Shown: positions 54,250-63,335 of the stretch, in pieces
Numbering within the stretch: position 1 is the stretch's first letter
Layout: each line of letters begins with the position of its first letter
Source: Nitratireductor mangrovi
GTDB taxonomy: Bacteria > Pseudomonadota > Alphaproteobacteria > Rhizobiales > Rhizobiaceae
Reading direction: 5' to 3'
DNA length: 64,000 bases
NCBI RefSeq assembly: GCF_007922615.2
Contig: NZ_CP042301.2
Location: forward strand, 248,001 to 312,000
Program-made: the position numbers and the translations under genes
Notes under the pieces: generated by a model
What the model was told of the DNA's origin: nothing
The model's input: only the letters and a program-made list of their open reading frames with translations
Databases searched by the model: none

Positions 54250-55176
54250 ATGGTTACACGCGTCTATTCCAATCCGATCTTCCTCGAGCACCTGACCCCT
54301 TCCGGCCACCCGGAACGCCCTGACAGGCTGCGCGCCATCGCCAAGGTTCTCGAACATGATGTCTTCGACGATCTCGATCGCGTCGAGGCCCCTGAGGGCG
54401 ACGCCGAGACAATCCTCTACGCCCATCCCGAGGACTATCGGGATGCCATCATGGCGGCAATTCCCGAGCAGGGGATCGCGCGCGTCGACGCCGACACCTC
54501 GGTGAGCCCGAAAAGCTGGCAGGCGGCTCTCGCCGCCATCGGCGCCGCCAACGCGGCCGTCGACGACGTCTTTTCGGGTGCGGCCGACAATGTTTTCGTC
54601 GCCGCTAGGCCGCCGGGCCATCATGCCGAGAAGCATCGCGCCATGGGCTTTTGCCTCTTCAACAATGCCGCGATCGCCGCCCGCCACGCGCAAAAGGCGC
54701 ATGGCGCCGAGCGGGTCGCGATCGTTGATTGGGACGTTCACCACGGCAACGGCACCCAGGACGTGTTCTGGGACGATCCGAGCGTGCTTTATTGCTCCAC
54801 CCACCAGATGCCGCTCTATCCGGGAACCGGCGCCCGTGACGAGACTGGCGCCGGCAACATCGTCAATGCGCCGCTGTCGCCCGGCGATGGCGCCGACGTG
54901 TTCCGGGAGGCGTTTTCGTCGCGGGTTCTGGCGGCGATCGATTCGTTCCAGCCCGACCTGATCATCGTTTCGGCGGGATTTGACGCGCATCACCGTGATC
55001 CGCTGGCTGAAATCAACCTGTCGGAAGAGGATTTCGACTGGGCCACCGGTCAACTGATGGACCACGCAGGCCGACATGCGGGCAACCGCCTTGTCAGCCT
55101 GCTGGAAGGCGGTTACGACCTCGAGGGACTGGCCTTGTCGGTCGCGGCCCACGTCGGACGCCTGATGAGAGGATGA
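54250..55176 (+). CDS. Histone deacetylase-like amidohydrolase
   Basis: 308 aa class II HDAC-like fold. The zinc and catalytic residues are visible: RPPGHHAEKHRAMGFCLFNN, DWDVHHGNGTQDVFW, SAGFDAHHRDPLAEI and EGGYDLEGL. Bacterial relatives remove acetyl or related groups from polyamines or small molecules; a protein substrate has not been shown. xseB begins 3 bases after its stop, a conserved pair in Rhizobiales. Confidence 0.9.
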   Translation: MVTRVYSNPIFLEHLTPSGHPERPDRLRAIAKVLEHDVFDDLDRVEAPEGDAETILYAHPEDYRDAIMAAIPEQGIARVDADTSVSPKSWQAALAAIGAANAAVDDVFSGAADNVFVAARPPGHHAEKHRAMGFCLFNNAAIAARHAQKAHGAERVAIVDWDVHHGNGTQDVFWDDPSVLYCSTHQMPLYPGTGARDETGAGNIVNAPLSPGDGADVFREAFSSRVLAAIDSFQPDLIIVSAGFDAHHRDPLAEINLSEEDFDWATGQLMDHAGRHAGNRLVSLLEGGYDLEGLALSVAAHVGRLMRG

Positions 55177-55179
55177 GAG

Positions 55180-55431
55180 ATGCCGGAACAGCCCAACGAG
55201 GACGTCAAGGCGATGAGCTTCGAGGACGCGCTTGCCGCGCTCGAACGTATCGTCGACGACCTCGAAAAGGGCGACGTGCCGCTCGAGCAGTCGATCACCA
55301 TCTATGAGCGCGGCGAGGCGCTGAAGCGTCATTGCGAAAAGCTGCTCAAGGCCGCAGAGGCGAAGGTCGAGAAGATCCGCCTGTCGCGCGAGGGGCGGCC
55401 CGAGGGTGTCGAGCCGCTCGACGGTGAGTGA
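55180..55431 (+). CDS. xseB: Exodeoxyribonuclease VII small subunit
   Basis: 83 aa. [28 protein letters not shown] and the heptads that follow are the short coiled-coil XseB fold, and the C-terminus [14 protein letters not shown] is typical. It works with XseA (not in the window) in DNA repair. The ATG lies 4 bases after the HDAC stop, with GGATGAGAG as ribosome site. Confidence 0.93.
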   Translation: MPEQPNEDVKAMSFEDALAALERIVDDLEKGDVPLEQSITIYERGEALKRHCEKLLKAAEAKVEKIRLSREGRPEGVEPLDGE

Positions 55432-55478
55432 ACCGCAATTGAACCCGGGGGCGGGAAACCGGACCAAGGGAGCACACC

Positions 55479-55745
55479 ATGTGCCGCAATATCAGGACAT
55501 TGCATAATTTCGAGCCACCGGCGACCGATGACGAGATTCGCGCAGCCGCACTGCAATTCGTACGCAAGGTGAGCGGCTCGACCAGGCCTTCGAAGCGCAA
55601 CGAGGAGGTCTTCGACCGCGCCGTCGACAGGATCGCCGCCTGCGTCCACGAGCTTCTCGACGGGCTGGAAACCGCGCAGCCGCCGAAGGATCGCGAACTC
55701 GAGGCCGCCAAGGCGCGGGCGCGCTCGGCAGCCCGCTTCGCCTGA
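55479..55745 (+). CDS. DUF2277 small protein
   Basis: 88 aa. MCRNIRTLHNFEPPATDDEIRAAALQFVRKVSG is the hallmark start of DUF2277, with RKVSG and NEEVFDRAVDRIA following. Cys2 and His9 could bind metal. It stands on the same strand as xseB, 47 bases further. Function unknown; the family is conserved in Gram-negative bacteria. Confidence 0.9.
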   Translation: MCRNIRTLHNFEPPATDDEIRAAALQFVRKVSGSTRPSKRNEEVFDRAVDRIAACVHELLDGLETAQPPKDRELEAAKARARSAARFA

Positions 55746-55823
55746 ACCGTCAGGCCTGACGGGCTATGCGGCCTGCCCGCGCAGGCATATGCTCGAGCAT
55801 GCACGAGTGAAGCGGGGCTGACC

Positions 55824-56744
55824 ATGAGCTTCTTTCCAGGAAACGATCCCAAGCCGGGCGATGCCTTTGCCTGCGATGCCATCGAATTGATGGTCATCCC
55901 CAGCGCCCGTGACATCGGCGGCTTCGAGGTCCGGCGCGCGCTGCCGACCGCGCGCCGCCGGCTCGTCGGGCCGTTCATCTTCTTCGACCGCATGGGTCCA
56001 GCGATCCTGCGGGCCGACCAGGCCATCGACGTGCGCCCGCATCCCCATATCGGGCTGGCGACGGTGACCTACCTTTTCGACGGCCGCATCCGGCACCGTG
56101 ATTCGCTCGGCACCGAGATGGTGATCGAGCCCGGCGACGTGAACCTGATGACGGCCGGGCGCGGCATCGTCCATTCCGAGCGCTCGCCTGAGGAGACGCG
56201 CGGCCATCCGAGCTCGCTATCCGGCCTGCAGACCTGGCTCGCGCTTCCCGACGACGGCGAGGAGGTAGCGCCGGTCTTCGAGAACACGCCCATGGACGCC
56301 CTTCCGGAGATCGATGCCGACGGTGTCACCGGCCGCATCGTTATCGGCGCGTTCGAGGGGGTGAAATCGCCGGTTCGCACAGCCTCCGAGACGCTTTACG
56401 CCGATCTCCGCCTGGCGCCGGGCGCAAGCGTCAGGATCCCGTCCGATGCCGAGGAGCGCGCCCTCTATGTGCTTGACGGCACTGTCATCATTTCCGGCGA
56501 CCGTTTTCCGGCCGACCGCCTGTTGGTGCTGCGTCCGGGAGATGAAATCATCGTTTCGTCCGAAGAGGGCGCGCATTTCATGCTTTTCGGCGGCGCCTCG
56601 CTGGGGTCGCCGCGTCATATCTGGTGGAACTTCGTCTCGTCATCGAAAGAACGCATCGAGCAGGCAAAGGAGGAGTGGCGCACGGGCCGCTTCGATATCG
56701 TGCCGGGCGACGAGGAAGAGTTCATCCCGCTACCCGAGGCCTGA
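55824..56744 (+). CDS. Pirin family protein
   Basis: 306 aa bicupin. The metal-binding site is RPHPHIGLATVTYLFDGRIRHRDSLG, and GMVIVEPGDVNLMTAGRGIVHSERS-type motif (TEMVIEPGDVNLMTAGRGIVHSE) holds the next His/Glu ligands. Pirins are iron or metal-binding proteins that may act as quercetinases or transcription cofactors; the substrate here is unknown. A dxs promoter follows directly. Confidence 0.9.
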   Translation: MSFFPGNDPKPGDAFACDAIELMVIPSARDIGGFEVRRALPTARRRLVGPFIFFDRMGPAILRADQAIDVRPHPHIGLATVTYLFDGRIRHRDSLGTEMVIEPGDVNLMTAGRGIVHSERSPEETRGHPSSLSGLQTWLALPDDGEEVAPVFENTPMDALPEIDADGVTGRIVIGAFEGVKSPVRTASETLYADLRLAPGASVRIPSDAEERALYVLDGTVIISGDRFPADRLLVLRPGDEIIVSSEEGAHFMLFGGASLGSPRHIWWNFVSSSKERIEQAKEEWRTGRFDIVPGDEEEFIPLPEA

Positions 56745-56763
56745 CCCGCGCTGATTGGGCGCG

Positions 56764-56792
56764 TTTACTTTCGTCAAGCGAGGCCCTATCTC
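56764..56792 (+). promoter_or_regulatory. Candidate promoter of dxs
   Basis: TTTACT (56764-56769) and TATCTC (56787-56792) with a 17-base spacer, 24 bases before the dxs ATG. Partial matches only. Confidence 0.35.
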
Positions 56793-56816
56793 CGATAGGT
56801 CAGACAAGAAAATGCA

Positions 56817-58736
56817 ATGAACACCATTTCGCCTCCGCAAACGCCGCTGCTGGACAGGGTCCGGTTGCCCTCGGACCTGAAGGCCGTTCCGGAAGACCAG
56901 CTTCCGCAGCTTGCCGACGAACTGCGGTCCGAACTGATCGATGCCGTTTCCAAGACCGGCGGCCATCTCGGCGCCGGGCTCGGCGTTGTCGAACTCACGG
57001 TGGCCATCCACTATGTCTTCGACACGCCGCGCGACCGCCTCATCTGGGATGTTGGCCACCAGGCCTACCCGCACAAGATCCTCACCGGTCGGCGCGAACG
57101 CATCCGCACGCTGCGGCAGGAGGATGGCCTGTCGGGTTTCACCAAGCGCGACGAGAGCGAATACGATCCCTTCGGCGCCGCCCATTCCTCGACCTCGATC
57201 TCGGCCGGGCTCGGCATGGCGGTGGCACGCGACCTTGCCGGCGGCAAGAACAACGTCATCGCCGTCATCGGCGACGGCGCCATGTCGGCCGGCATGGCCT
57301 ACGAAGCCCTAAACAATGCCGGCGCACTCGATGCGCGCCTGATCGTCATCCTGAACGACAACGACATGTCGATCGCGCCGCCGAGCGGCGCCATGAGCGC
57401 CTATCTGGCGCGGCTGGCGTCGGGCCGCACCTACCAGGGCTTCCGCGACTTCGGCAAGAAGCTGACCTCCTATCTCGGCAAGGCAGCCGACAAGGCGATT
57501 ACCCGGGCGGTCGAGCATGCGCGCGGCTACGTCACCGGCGGCACGCTGTTCGAGGAACTCGGCTTTTTCCACATCGGCCCGATCGACGGCCACAACCTGG
57601 AGCATCTGGTGCCGGTGTTGCGCAACGTCCGCGACCATGGCGACGGTCCGGTGCTGATCCACGTCGTGACCCAGAAGGGCAAGGGCTACCCGCCGGCCGA
57701 AGCGGCGAGCGACAAATATCACGGTGTCTCCAAGTTCGACGTCATCACCGGCGCCCAGGCCAAGCCGGCCGCCAACGCGCCGTCCTACACCAAGGTCTTC
57801 GCCGAAAGTCTGGTCCAGGAGGCGCGCGAGGACGACCGCATCGTCGCCATCACCGCGGCCATGCCGAGCGGCACCGGGCTTGATCATTTCGGCAAGGAAT
57901 TCCCGGCGCGAACCTTCGATGTCGGCATTGCCGAGCAGCATGCCGTCACCTTCGCCGGCGGGCTGGCGACCGAAGGCTACAAACCCTTCGCGGCGATCTA
58001 CTCGACCTTCCTGCAGCGCGCCTACGACCAGGTCGTGCACGACATCGCCATCCAGCGTCTGCCGGTAAGATTCCCGATCGACCGCGCCGGCTATGTCGGC
58101 GCCGACGGTGCCACCCATTGCGGGGCGTTCGACGTCACCTATCTCGCCACCCTGCCGGGCTTCGTGGTCATGGCGGCGGCCGACGAGGCCGAACTGCGCC
58201 ACATGGTGAAGACCGCGGTCGACTACGGCGAAGGTCCGATCGCTTTTCGCTACCCTCGTGGAAACGGCGTCGGCGTGGAGATGCCGGAGCGCGGCGTCGC
58301 GCTGCCGATCGGCAAGGGCCGTGTCCTGCGCGAGGGCACCAAGATCGCGCTCTTGTCGCTCGGCACACGGCTGCAGGATTGCCTCGCCGCCGCGGAGGAA
58401 CTCGACGCTGCCGGTCTTTCGACGACGGTTGCCGATGCGCGTTTCGCCAAGCCGCTCGACCGCGACCTCGTCGCCCGGCTTGCGCGCGAGCATGAAGTGC
58501 TGATCACCGTCGAGGAAGCGGCGATCGGCGGCTTCGGCAGCCATGTCCTGCACTTCCTGGCGCACGAGGGCTTGCTTGAGAGCGGGGTGAAGGTGCGGCC
58601 GCTGGTTCTGCCCGACGAGTTCACCGACCAGGCCAAGCCGGAACGCATGTATGAGAGAGCCGGTCTCGACAGCGCCGGCATCGTCACGACGGTGTTTTCG
58701 GCGCTCGGCGCCACCGAGCGCGCCGCACGCGCTTAG
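56817..58736 (+). CDS. dxs: 1-deoxy-D-xylulose-5-phosphate synthase
   Basis: 639 aa thiamine diphosphate enzyme, entry point of the MEP isoprenoid pathway. The ThDP motif is [20 protein letters not shown], with [14 protein letters not shown] (catalytic His) before it and [20 protein letters not shown] in the transketolase-like central domain. It provides C5 units used by ispE's pathway and the polyprenyl synthase. The gene is the largest housekeeping gene of this arm. Confidence 0.97.
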   Translation: MNTISPPQTPLLDRVRLPSDLKAVPEDQLPQLADELRSELIDAVSKTGGHLGAGLGVVELTVAIHYVFDTPRDRLIWDVGHQAYPHKILTGRRERIRTLRQEDGLSGFTKRDESEYDPFGAAHSSTSISAGLGMAVARDLAGGKNNVIAVIGDGAMSAGMAYEALNNAGALDARLIVILNDNDMSIAPPSGAMSAYLARLASGRTYQGFRDFGKKLTSYLGKAADKAITRAVEHARGYVTGGTLFEELGFFHIGPIDGHNLEHLVPVLRNVRDHGDGPVLIHVVTQKGKGYPPAEAASDKYHGVSKFDVITGAQAKPAANAPSYTKVFAESLVQEAREDDRIVAITAAMPSGTGLDHFGKEFPARTFDVGIAEQHAVTFAGGLATEGYKPFAAIYSTFLQRAYDQVVHDIAIQRLPVRFPIDRAGYVGADGATHCGAFDVTYLATLPGFVVMAAADEAELRHMVKTAVDYGEGPIAFRYPRGNGVGVEMPERGVALPIGKGRVLREGTKIALLSLGTRLQDCLAAAEELDAAGLSTTVADARFAKPLDRDLVARLAREHEVLITVEEAAIGGFGSHVLHFLAHEGLLESGVKVRPLVLPDEFTDQAKPERMYERAGLDSAGIVTTVFSALGATERAARA

Positions 58737-58823
58737 CGGGCTCGTAACCTCCTGTTTACGCTGCTTTTTCGTAAGCTGCTTACCCTTTCGCTTGGTCGAA
58801 TCTTAGGCCGCGTTTGATAGTCA

Positions 58824-58843
58824 TGCTCCCGGGACAGGGAGCA
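58824..58843 (+). other. Hairpin covering the ribosome site of the gene at 58849
   Basis: Arms TGCTCCC (58824-58830) and GGGAGCA (58837-58843) with a 6-base loop (GGGACA). The GGGAG Shine-Dalgarno sequence lies in the right arm, 5 bases before the ATG, so translation could be limited until the hairpin opens. Confidence 0.45.
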
Positions 58844-58848
58844 AAACA

Positions 58849-59121
58849 ATGAAAATCCGGATCATGACGTGCGCGGCATTGCTGGCGCTCGCAACCCCCG
58901 CCATCGCGGGCCCGAATTTCGATAGAAACATCGATGCGGCGGCCGCTCGGTTGCTGGCCGAGCGCATAGGCGACATTCGCGGCACCTTCGACATCGGCCA
59001 CGAACCAGTCTTCGTCGATCTGAGCCGCACCACCGGCGCCATCGGCGACTATGGCAAGGGCTGGGAGGATGGCCTGGCCAGGGCGCGCGAGCCAAAGCCA
59101 ATCGACTGGACAGTCAACTGA
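58849..59121 (+). CDS. Small secreted hypothetical protein
   Basis: 90 aa. A signal peptide (IMTCAALLALATPAIA, cleavage after about residue 20) is followed by a 70-residue region ending EDGLARAREPKPIDWTVN, with no cysteine. Not recognised. It sits between dxs and tlyA on the same strand and its ribosome site is inside a hairpin. Confidence 0.55.
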   Translation: MKIRIMTCAALLALATPAIAGPNFDRNIDAAAARLLAERIGDIRGTFDIGHEPVFVDLSRTTGAIGDYGKGWEDGLARAREPKPIDWTVN

Positions 59122-59193
59122 ACCAGGTGCTGTAACGGCGCCGGCCGCAAGGCGGCGCTTGCGCCGCCTTGCGGCTTTCGCCAAAGAGGGCGG

Positions 59194-59958
59194 ATGAACG
59201 CCCCCGCAACGCCCGCCGGCAGGACGCGTCTCGACGAACTGCTCGTCGCGCGCGCATTCTTCGACACCCGATCGCGGGCGCGCGATGCCATCTTGCGCGG
59301 CACGGTCGCGGTCGATGGCAGCACGGAACGGCGGCCGGGCGCCCGTATTGCCGATACGGCCAGCATCGCCGTTGACGATCCTGCGCGGCGCTACGTTGCC
59401 CGTTCGGCGCTGAAGCTTGCCGCCGCGCTCGACCATTTCGGCCTCGACCCGGCGGGGGCGCTCGCCCTCGACATCGGCGCCTCGACCGGCGGCTTCACGC
59501 AGGTCCTGCTCGAACGTGGTGCGCGACGGGTCATCGCCGTCGATGTAGGCCACGGCCAGTTGCACGAAAGCCTGGCTGGCGACCCGCGCGTTCTGAATTG
59601 CGAGGGTGTCAATGCCCGGTCGCTATCGATGGCCGATATCGAGGGAACGGCGCCTGATTTCCTTGCCGCTGATCTGAGCTTCATCTCGCTTAAGCAGGCC
59701 TTGCCTGCGGCGCTCGACCTTGCCGCGCCCGGTGCGTGCGGCGTGTTTCTGGTCAAACCGCAATTCGAAGCCGGCCGCGACGCCATCGGCAAGGGTGGTC
59801 TGCTGCGCGAAGCTTCCGAGGGTGCGAGGATCGCGGACGGCCTCGCTCACTGGCTGAACGCCAGGCCGGGCTGGCGCACGCTTGGCGTCATGCCGTCGCC
59901 GATCACCGGCGGCGACGGCAATCAGGAATTCCTGATGGCCGGGGCCAAGGACCAATGA
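59194..59958 (+). CDS. tlyA: TlyA-family rRNA methyltransferase
   Basis: 254 aa. An S4 RNA-binding domain at the N-terminus (RLDELLVARAFFDTRSRARDAI) precedes a FtsJ-like methyltransferase with ALDIGASTGGFTQVLLERGA as SAM-binding site and KPQFEAGRDAIGKGG as conserved C-terminal motif. In mycobacteria TlyA methylates 16S and 23S rRNA 2'-O of cytidines; the family was once called hemolysin. The gene overlaps the next one as ATGA. Confidence 0.92.
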   Translation: MNAPATPAGRTRLDELLVARAFFDTRSRARDAILRGTVAVDGSTERRPGARIADTASIAVDDPARRYVARSALKLAAALDHFGLDPAGALALDIGASTGGFTQVLLERGARRVIAVDVGHGQLHESLAGDPRVLNCEGVNARSLSMADIEGTAPDFLAADLSFISLKQALPAALDLAAPGACGVFLVKPQFEAGRDAIGKGGLLREASEGARIADGLAHWLNARPGWRTLGVMPSPITGGDGNQEFLMAGAKDQ

Positions 59959-61196
59959 GCGCGCCGCTAAGGATTGAAAGACTCGCTGCCCAGGGCGACG
60001 GTGTGGCGAAGGGCGAGCGTGGTCCGGTTTATGTGCCATTCGCACTGCCCGGCGAACTCGTCAATGCCGCGGTGGCCGGCGATCGCGGCACCCTCGTCGC
60101 GGTTCTCGAACCGTCGGCCGACCGCGTCGAGCCGGCATGCCGGCATTTCGGCGAATGCGGCGGCTGCGTGCTGCAACACCTGGCACCTGCCGCCTATCGT
60201 GACTGGAAGCGGGAGAAGCTGGTGCAGGCTCTGCACCATCGCGGGCTCGAAGCGCCCGTCGACAACCTTGTTCCTTGCCAGCCGGCGAGCCGCCGCCGCG
60301 CCGCGTTGACGGCCCGAAAAACGCATGGCGGGCTGATCCTGGGCTACAACCGGGCCCAGTCGCACCAGATCATCGACATCGCCGAATGCCCGATTCTGGA
60401 ACCGGCGATCGTTGCCGCGCTGCCCATGCTGCGTGAGGTTGCAACGGGACTATGTTCGACCGACAAGCCGTTCCGCGTCGCCGTGACCCTGTCCGAAGCG
60501 GGGCTGGACGTCGCGCTGGAAGGGGCCGGCAGGCCGTCGGAAAAGAAGCGCCGTGCCGCCGTCGAGTTCGCGCTGCGTGCCGGACTGGCCCGGCTGTCAC
60601 TCGACGGCGAAATCCTGGTCGCAGCCAGAGACCCGGGATTTTCTCCGGGTGGTACCGGTCTCGTGCCGCCGCCGGGCGGCTTCCTGCAGGCGGTCGCCGC
60701 GATCGAGGAGGCGATGGCGGCGATGGTGACCGGCCACCTCTCGCCTGCGAAGCGGCTGGCAGATCTCTTTTCGGGCGTCGGCACCTTCGCCTTGCGGCTG
60801 GCGCAGGTCGCCGAGGTGCACGCGGTCGAGAGCGATGGAGCAGCATTGGCGGCGCTCGACCGTGCCTTTCGCTTTGGCGCCGGGCTGAAGAAGGTCACCG
60901 CCGAGCGGCGCGACCTTTTCCGCCGTCCCCTGACCGCCAAGGAACTCGATCGTTTCGGTGGCCTGGTCTTCGATCCGCCACGCGCCGGAGCGGAAGCACA
61001 GGCGCGCCAGATCGCGTCGAGCAACGTGCCTTTGGTCGCCGCGGTGTCCTGCAACCCCGCCACGCTGGCGCGCGACCTGCGCATCCTCGTCGGCGGCGGC
61101 TATGTGTTGAAGAAGGTGACGCCGTTCGACCAGTTCCTGTGGTCGCCGCATGTCGAGGCCGTGGCGCTTCTGGAGAAGCCCCGCCGTCGGCGCTGA
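59955..61196 (+). CDS. TrmA/RlmD-family class I SAM RNA methyltransferase
   Basis: 413 aa. A TRAM-like start ([29 protein letters not shown]) is followed by cysteines that bind an iron-sulfur cluster (CRHFGECGGCVLQHL and AECPIL), then the Rossmann part with ADLFSGVGTFALRLA, DPPRAG and VSCNPATLARDL, the last holding the catalytic Cys of 5-methyluridine enzymes. It probably methylates a uridine of 23S rRNA or tRNA; the exact site is not decided. Its ATG overlaps the tlyA stop. Confidence 0.9.
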   Translation: MSAPLRIERLAAQGDGVAKGERGPVYVPFALPGELVNAAVAGDRGTLVAVLEPSADRVEPACRHFGECGGCVLQHLAPAAYRDWKREKLVQALHHRGLEAPVDNLVPCQPASRRRAALTARKTHGGLILGYNRAQSHQIIDIAECPILEPAIVAALPMLREVATGLCSTDKPFRVAVTLSEAGLDVALEGAGRPSEKKRRAAVEFALRAGLARLSLDGEILVAARDPGFSPGGTGLVPPPGGFLQAVAAIEEAMAAMVTGHLSPAKRLADLFSGVGTFALRLAQVAEVHAVESDGAALAALDRAFRFGAGLKKVTAERRDLFRRPLTAKELDRFGGLVFDPPRAGAEAQARQIASSNVPLVAAVSCNPATLARDLRILVGGGYVLKKVTPFDQFLWSPHVEAVALLEKPRRRR

Positions 61197-61323
61197 TCGT
61201 TCCCGAGACAGATCGTGGCCGTCCACCGGCTGCAGTGCGGGCGGCGCCTGCCTGGCGGCGACATGTGATCTTGCCATGTTGAACATTTGACTGTACCATC
61301 TATCCAATTAAAGGGTCCATCCT

Positions 61324-61935
61324 ATGTCGCCGCGCCGGTATCGCATGAAGAAGAGGAGCGAAGCCGTCGCCGACACGCGCCTGCGGATCGTCCAGGCGGC
61401 CATGCAACTCCATGGCGAGAAGGGAATTCTCGCGACCAGCTGGAAGGACATCGCGCAGGAGGCGGATGTGGCGCTGGGAACGGTCTACAAGCATTTCCCG
61501 ACCCTGGCCGAGCTTGTGCCGGCATGCGGGGAGCTGCTGATGCAGCGAATCCGGCCGCCTTCGGCGGAAGACGCAGATCATCTGATCGGCGATGCGACGC
61601 TTGTTTCCGACAGGCTTCGCCGCGTCGCGACGGCGCTGTTCGCCTTCTACGAGCGCGGTGGCCGTCATCTGGAGAGTGACCTGCGCGAACGCGAATTGCC
61701 GGCGATCCGTGAATGGGAAGATTATCTGCGCGGCGTGGTCGCGCACCTCGTTGGAACGGCACTGCGTCCGGCCGCCCCTACGGTCGTTCAGGCGCGAATC
61801 GTGAGCGCGCTGTTCGATTTTCCGTCGTTCAAGGCGATGAACGAGCGTGGCCTTGATGCGAGCGAGGCGGCTGACGCGCTGGTGGCGATGGTGGTTTGCT
61901 GGCTGGAGCAGGCGAAAGAGTCGCCCGGCAGCTAG
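61324..61935 (+). CDS. TetR-family transcriptional regulator
   Basis: 203 aa. The N-terminal helix-turn-helix is DTRLRIVQAAMQLHGEKGIL... WKDIAQEADVALGTVYKHFP (residues about 17-61). ATG 61324 has AAAGGG upstream; another start at 61345 is possible. The cupin gene follows after 34 bases on the same strand, so they are co-transcribed and the cupin's expression is likely under this regulator. Ligand unknown. Confidence 0.85.
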   Translation: MSPRRYRMKKRSEAVADTRLRIVQAAMQLHGEKGILATSWKDIAQEADVALGTVYKHFPTLAELVPACGELLMQRIRPPSAEDADHLIGDATLVSDRLRRVATALFAFYERGGRHLESDLRERELPAIREWEDYLRGVVAHLVGTALRPAAPTVVQARIVSALFDFPSFKAMNERGLDASEAADALVAMVVCWLEQAKESPGS

Positions 61936-61969
61936 CCGGCTTTTGTTGCTGTCAGGAAAGGAAACGTTG

Positions 61970-62470
61970 ATGACCGCGGCTATCGAGACTTCGCAACTGT
62001 CGGAGAACGCTTCGCGGGTGTTTGCGCGTGGCAAGGATGAAGGAACGGCCCGCTGGTGGATGGGTTCGCTGGCGCTGATCAAGGCGACGAGTGCGGAGAC
62101 GGGCGGGCTGTACACGCTTGTCGAAGTGCGCGAGGACGAAAGCGAGACGCCACTACACGTTCACCATCGAGAGGACGAGACTTTCTGGGTTCTGGAGGGC
62201 GAGGTCGAGTTCGAGGTTGGGGGCACCATCACGCATGCGGGTCCGGGCACGATGCTGTTCGGCCCGCGCGGCGTGCCTCATCGCTATGCGATCAGGCGCG
62301 GGCCAGCCCGACTGCTGTTCCTGTTCACGCCCGGCGGTTTCGAAGGCCTCCTGATGGAGACCAGCGAACCGGCCGGAGAGTTCAGGCTGCCGCTTGAGGG
62401 CGAGGCGATGCCCGACTTCGAGACACTGCCGGCCACGGTCCGCAAATACGGATGCGAGCTGCTCGCCTGA
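61970..62470 (+). CDS. Cupin-domain protein
   Basis: 166 aa. The cupin motif HVHHREDETFWVLEGEVEFEV with its HxH(x)4E metal ligands and the second box GPRGVPHRYAIRRGPARLLFL are present. Small cupins of this type act in oxidative or isomerase reactions; substrate unknown. AGGAAAGGAAACG precedes the ATG at 61970; a longer frame extends into the TetR gene and is rejected. Confidence 0.85.
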   Translation: MTAAIETSQLSENASRVFARGKDEGTARWWMGSLALIKATSAETGGLYTLVEVREDESETPLHVHHREDETFWVLEGEVEFEVGGTITHAGPGTMLFGPRGVPHRYAIRRGPARLLFLFTPGGFEGLLMETSEPAGEFRLPLEGEAMPDFETLPATVRKYGCELLA

Positions 62471-62505
62471 AGCTGGTTGGAAGCCTCGGCCGCCGTTGAG
62501 GTTCG

Positions 62506-63210
62506 TCAGCCGCGGCCCAACACCCGCTCCACGAAGGCCGGCACGATCTCGCTCGCCTTGCCGTGCTGCGTCTCCGCAAACCTGTAGGAGCCCTCCGTCG
62601 CCTCGAGGTTGAGTTCGACCGTATGGGCACCCGCCATACGCGCCTCCTCGTTGAAGCCGGCGGCGGGGTAGACGGTGCCGCTGGTGCCGATGGCGACGAA
62701 CAGATCACAGTTGCCCAGCGCCTCGTAGATGCGCTCCATGTGATAGGGCATTTCGCCGAACCACACGACATCCGGGCGCATGAAGCCGGGCGAGTTGCAG
62801 GACGGGCAGGCGAGTTCGACCGACAGGTCGCCGTTCCATTCCTGCCGGTTGCCGCAATTGGCGCACAGCGCCCGCGCAAGCTCCCCATGCATGTGGATCA
62901 GCTTGCGCGATCCGGCGCGCTCGTGCAGATCATCGATATTCTGCGTGACCAGCAGAAAGTCGCCGTCGTAGCGCCTTTCGAGTTCGGCGAGCGCGGCATG
63001 CGCTGGGTTGGGCGTCACGCCGGTCATGCCGCGGCGGCGCTGGTTGTAGAAATCGTGCACCTGCGCCGGGTCGCGGGCAAAGCCCTCCGGCGTTGCGACA
63101 TCGCGATAGTCGATCTTCGACCAGATGCCGTCCTTGTCGCGAAAGGTGTCGACGCCCGATTCGGCGGAGATTCCGGCCCCGGTGAGGATGACGATGGAGG
63201 AGGGGGTCAT
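62506..63210 (-). CDS. cobB: NAD-dependent protein deacylase (sirtuin, class III)
   Basis: 234 aa. The NAD-binding start is VILTGAGISAESGVDTFRDKDGIW; TQNIDDLHERAG and HMHGEL have the catalytic His, and CANCGNRQ and CPSCNSP hold zinc. FYNQRR gives the YxxR pair of class III sirtuins, which also remove succinyl or malonyl groups. It converges on the cupin gene, 35 bases between stops. Confidence 0.95.
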   Translation of the reverse strand: MTPSSIVILTGAGISAESGVDTFRDKDGIWSKIDYRDVATPEGFARDPAQVHDFYNQRRRGMTGVTPNPAHAALAELERRYDGDFLLVTQNIDDLHERAGSRKLIHMHGELARALCANCGNRQEWNGDLSVELACPSCNSPGFMRPDVVWFGEMPYHMERIYEALGNCDLFVAIGTSGTVYPAAGFNEEARMAGAHTVELNLEATEGSYRFAETQHGKASEIVPAFVERVLGRG

Positions 63211-63335
63211 GGTTTGTCTATCAAGATCGCCGGTTGATGGTCATCTAGACGCGTTGTACGCGAAGCGTGGGGGACAAACGGGCCTCCCTGTGAGAAAGCG
63301 ATAGACAAGTGTTGTCGCGGGCGGCCCGGGTGCGC

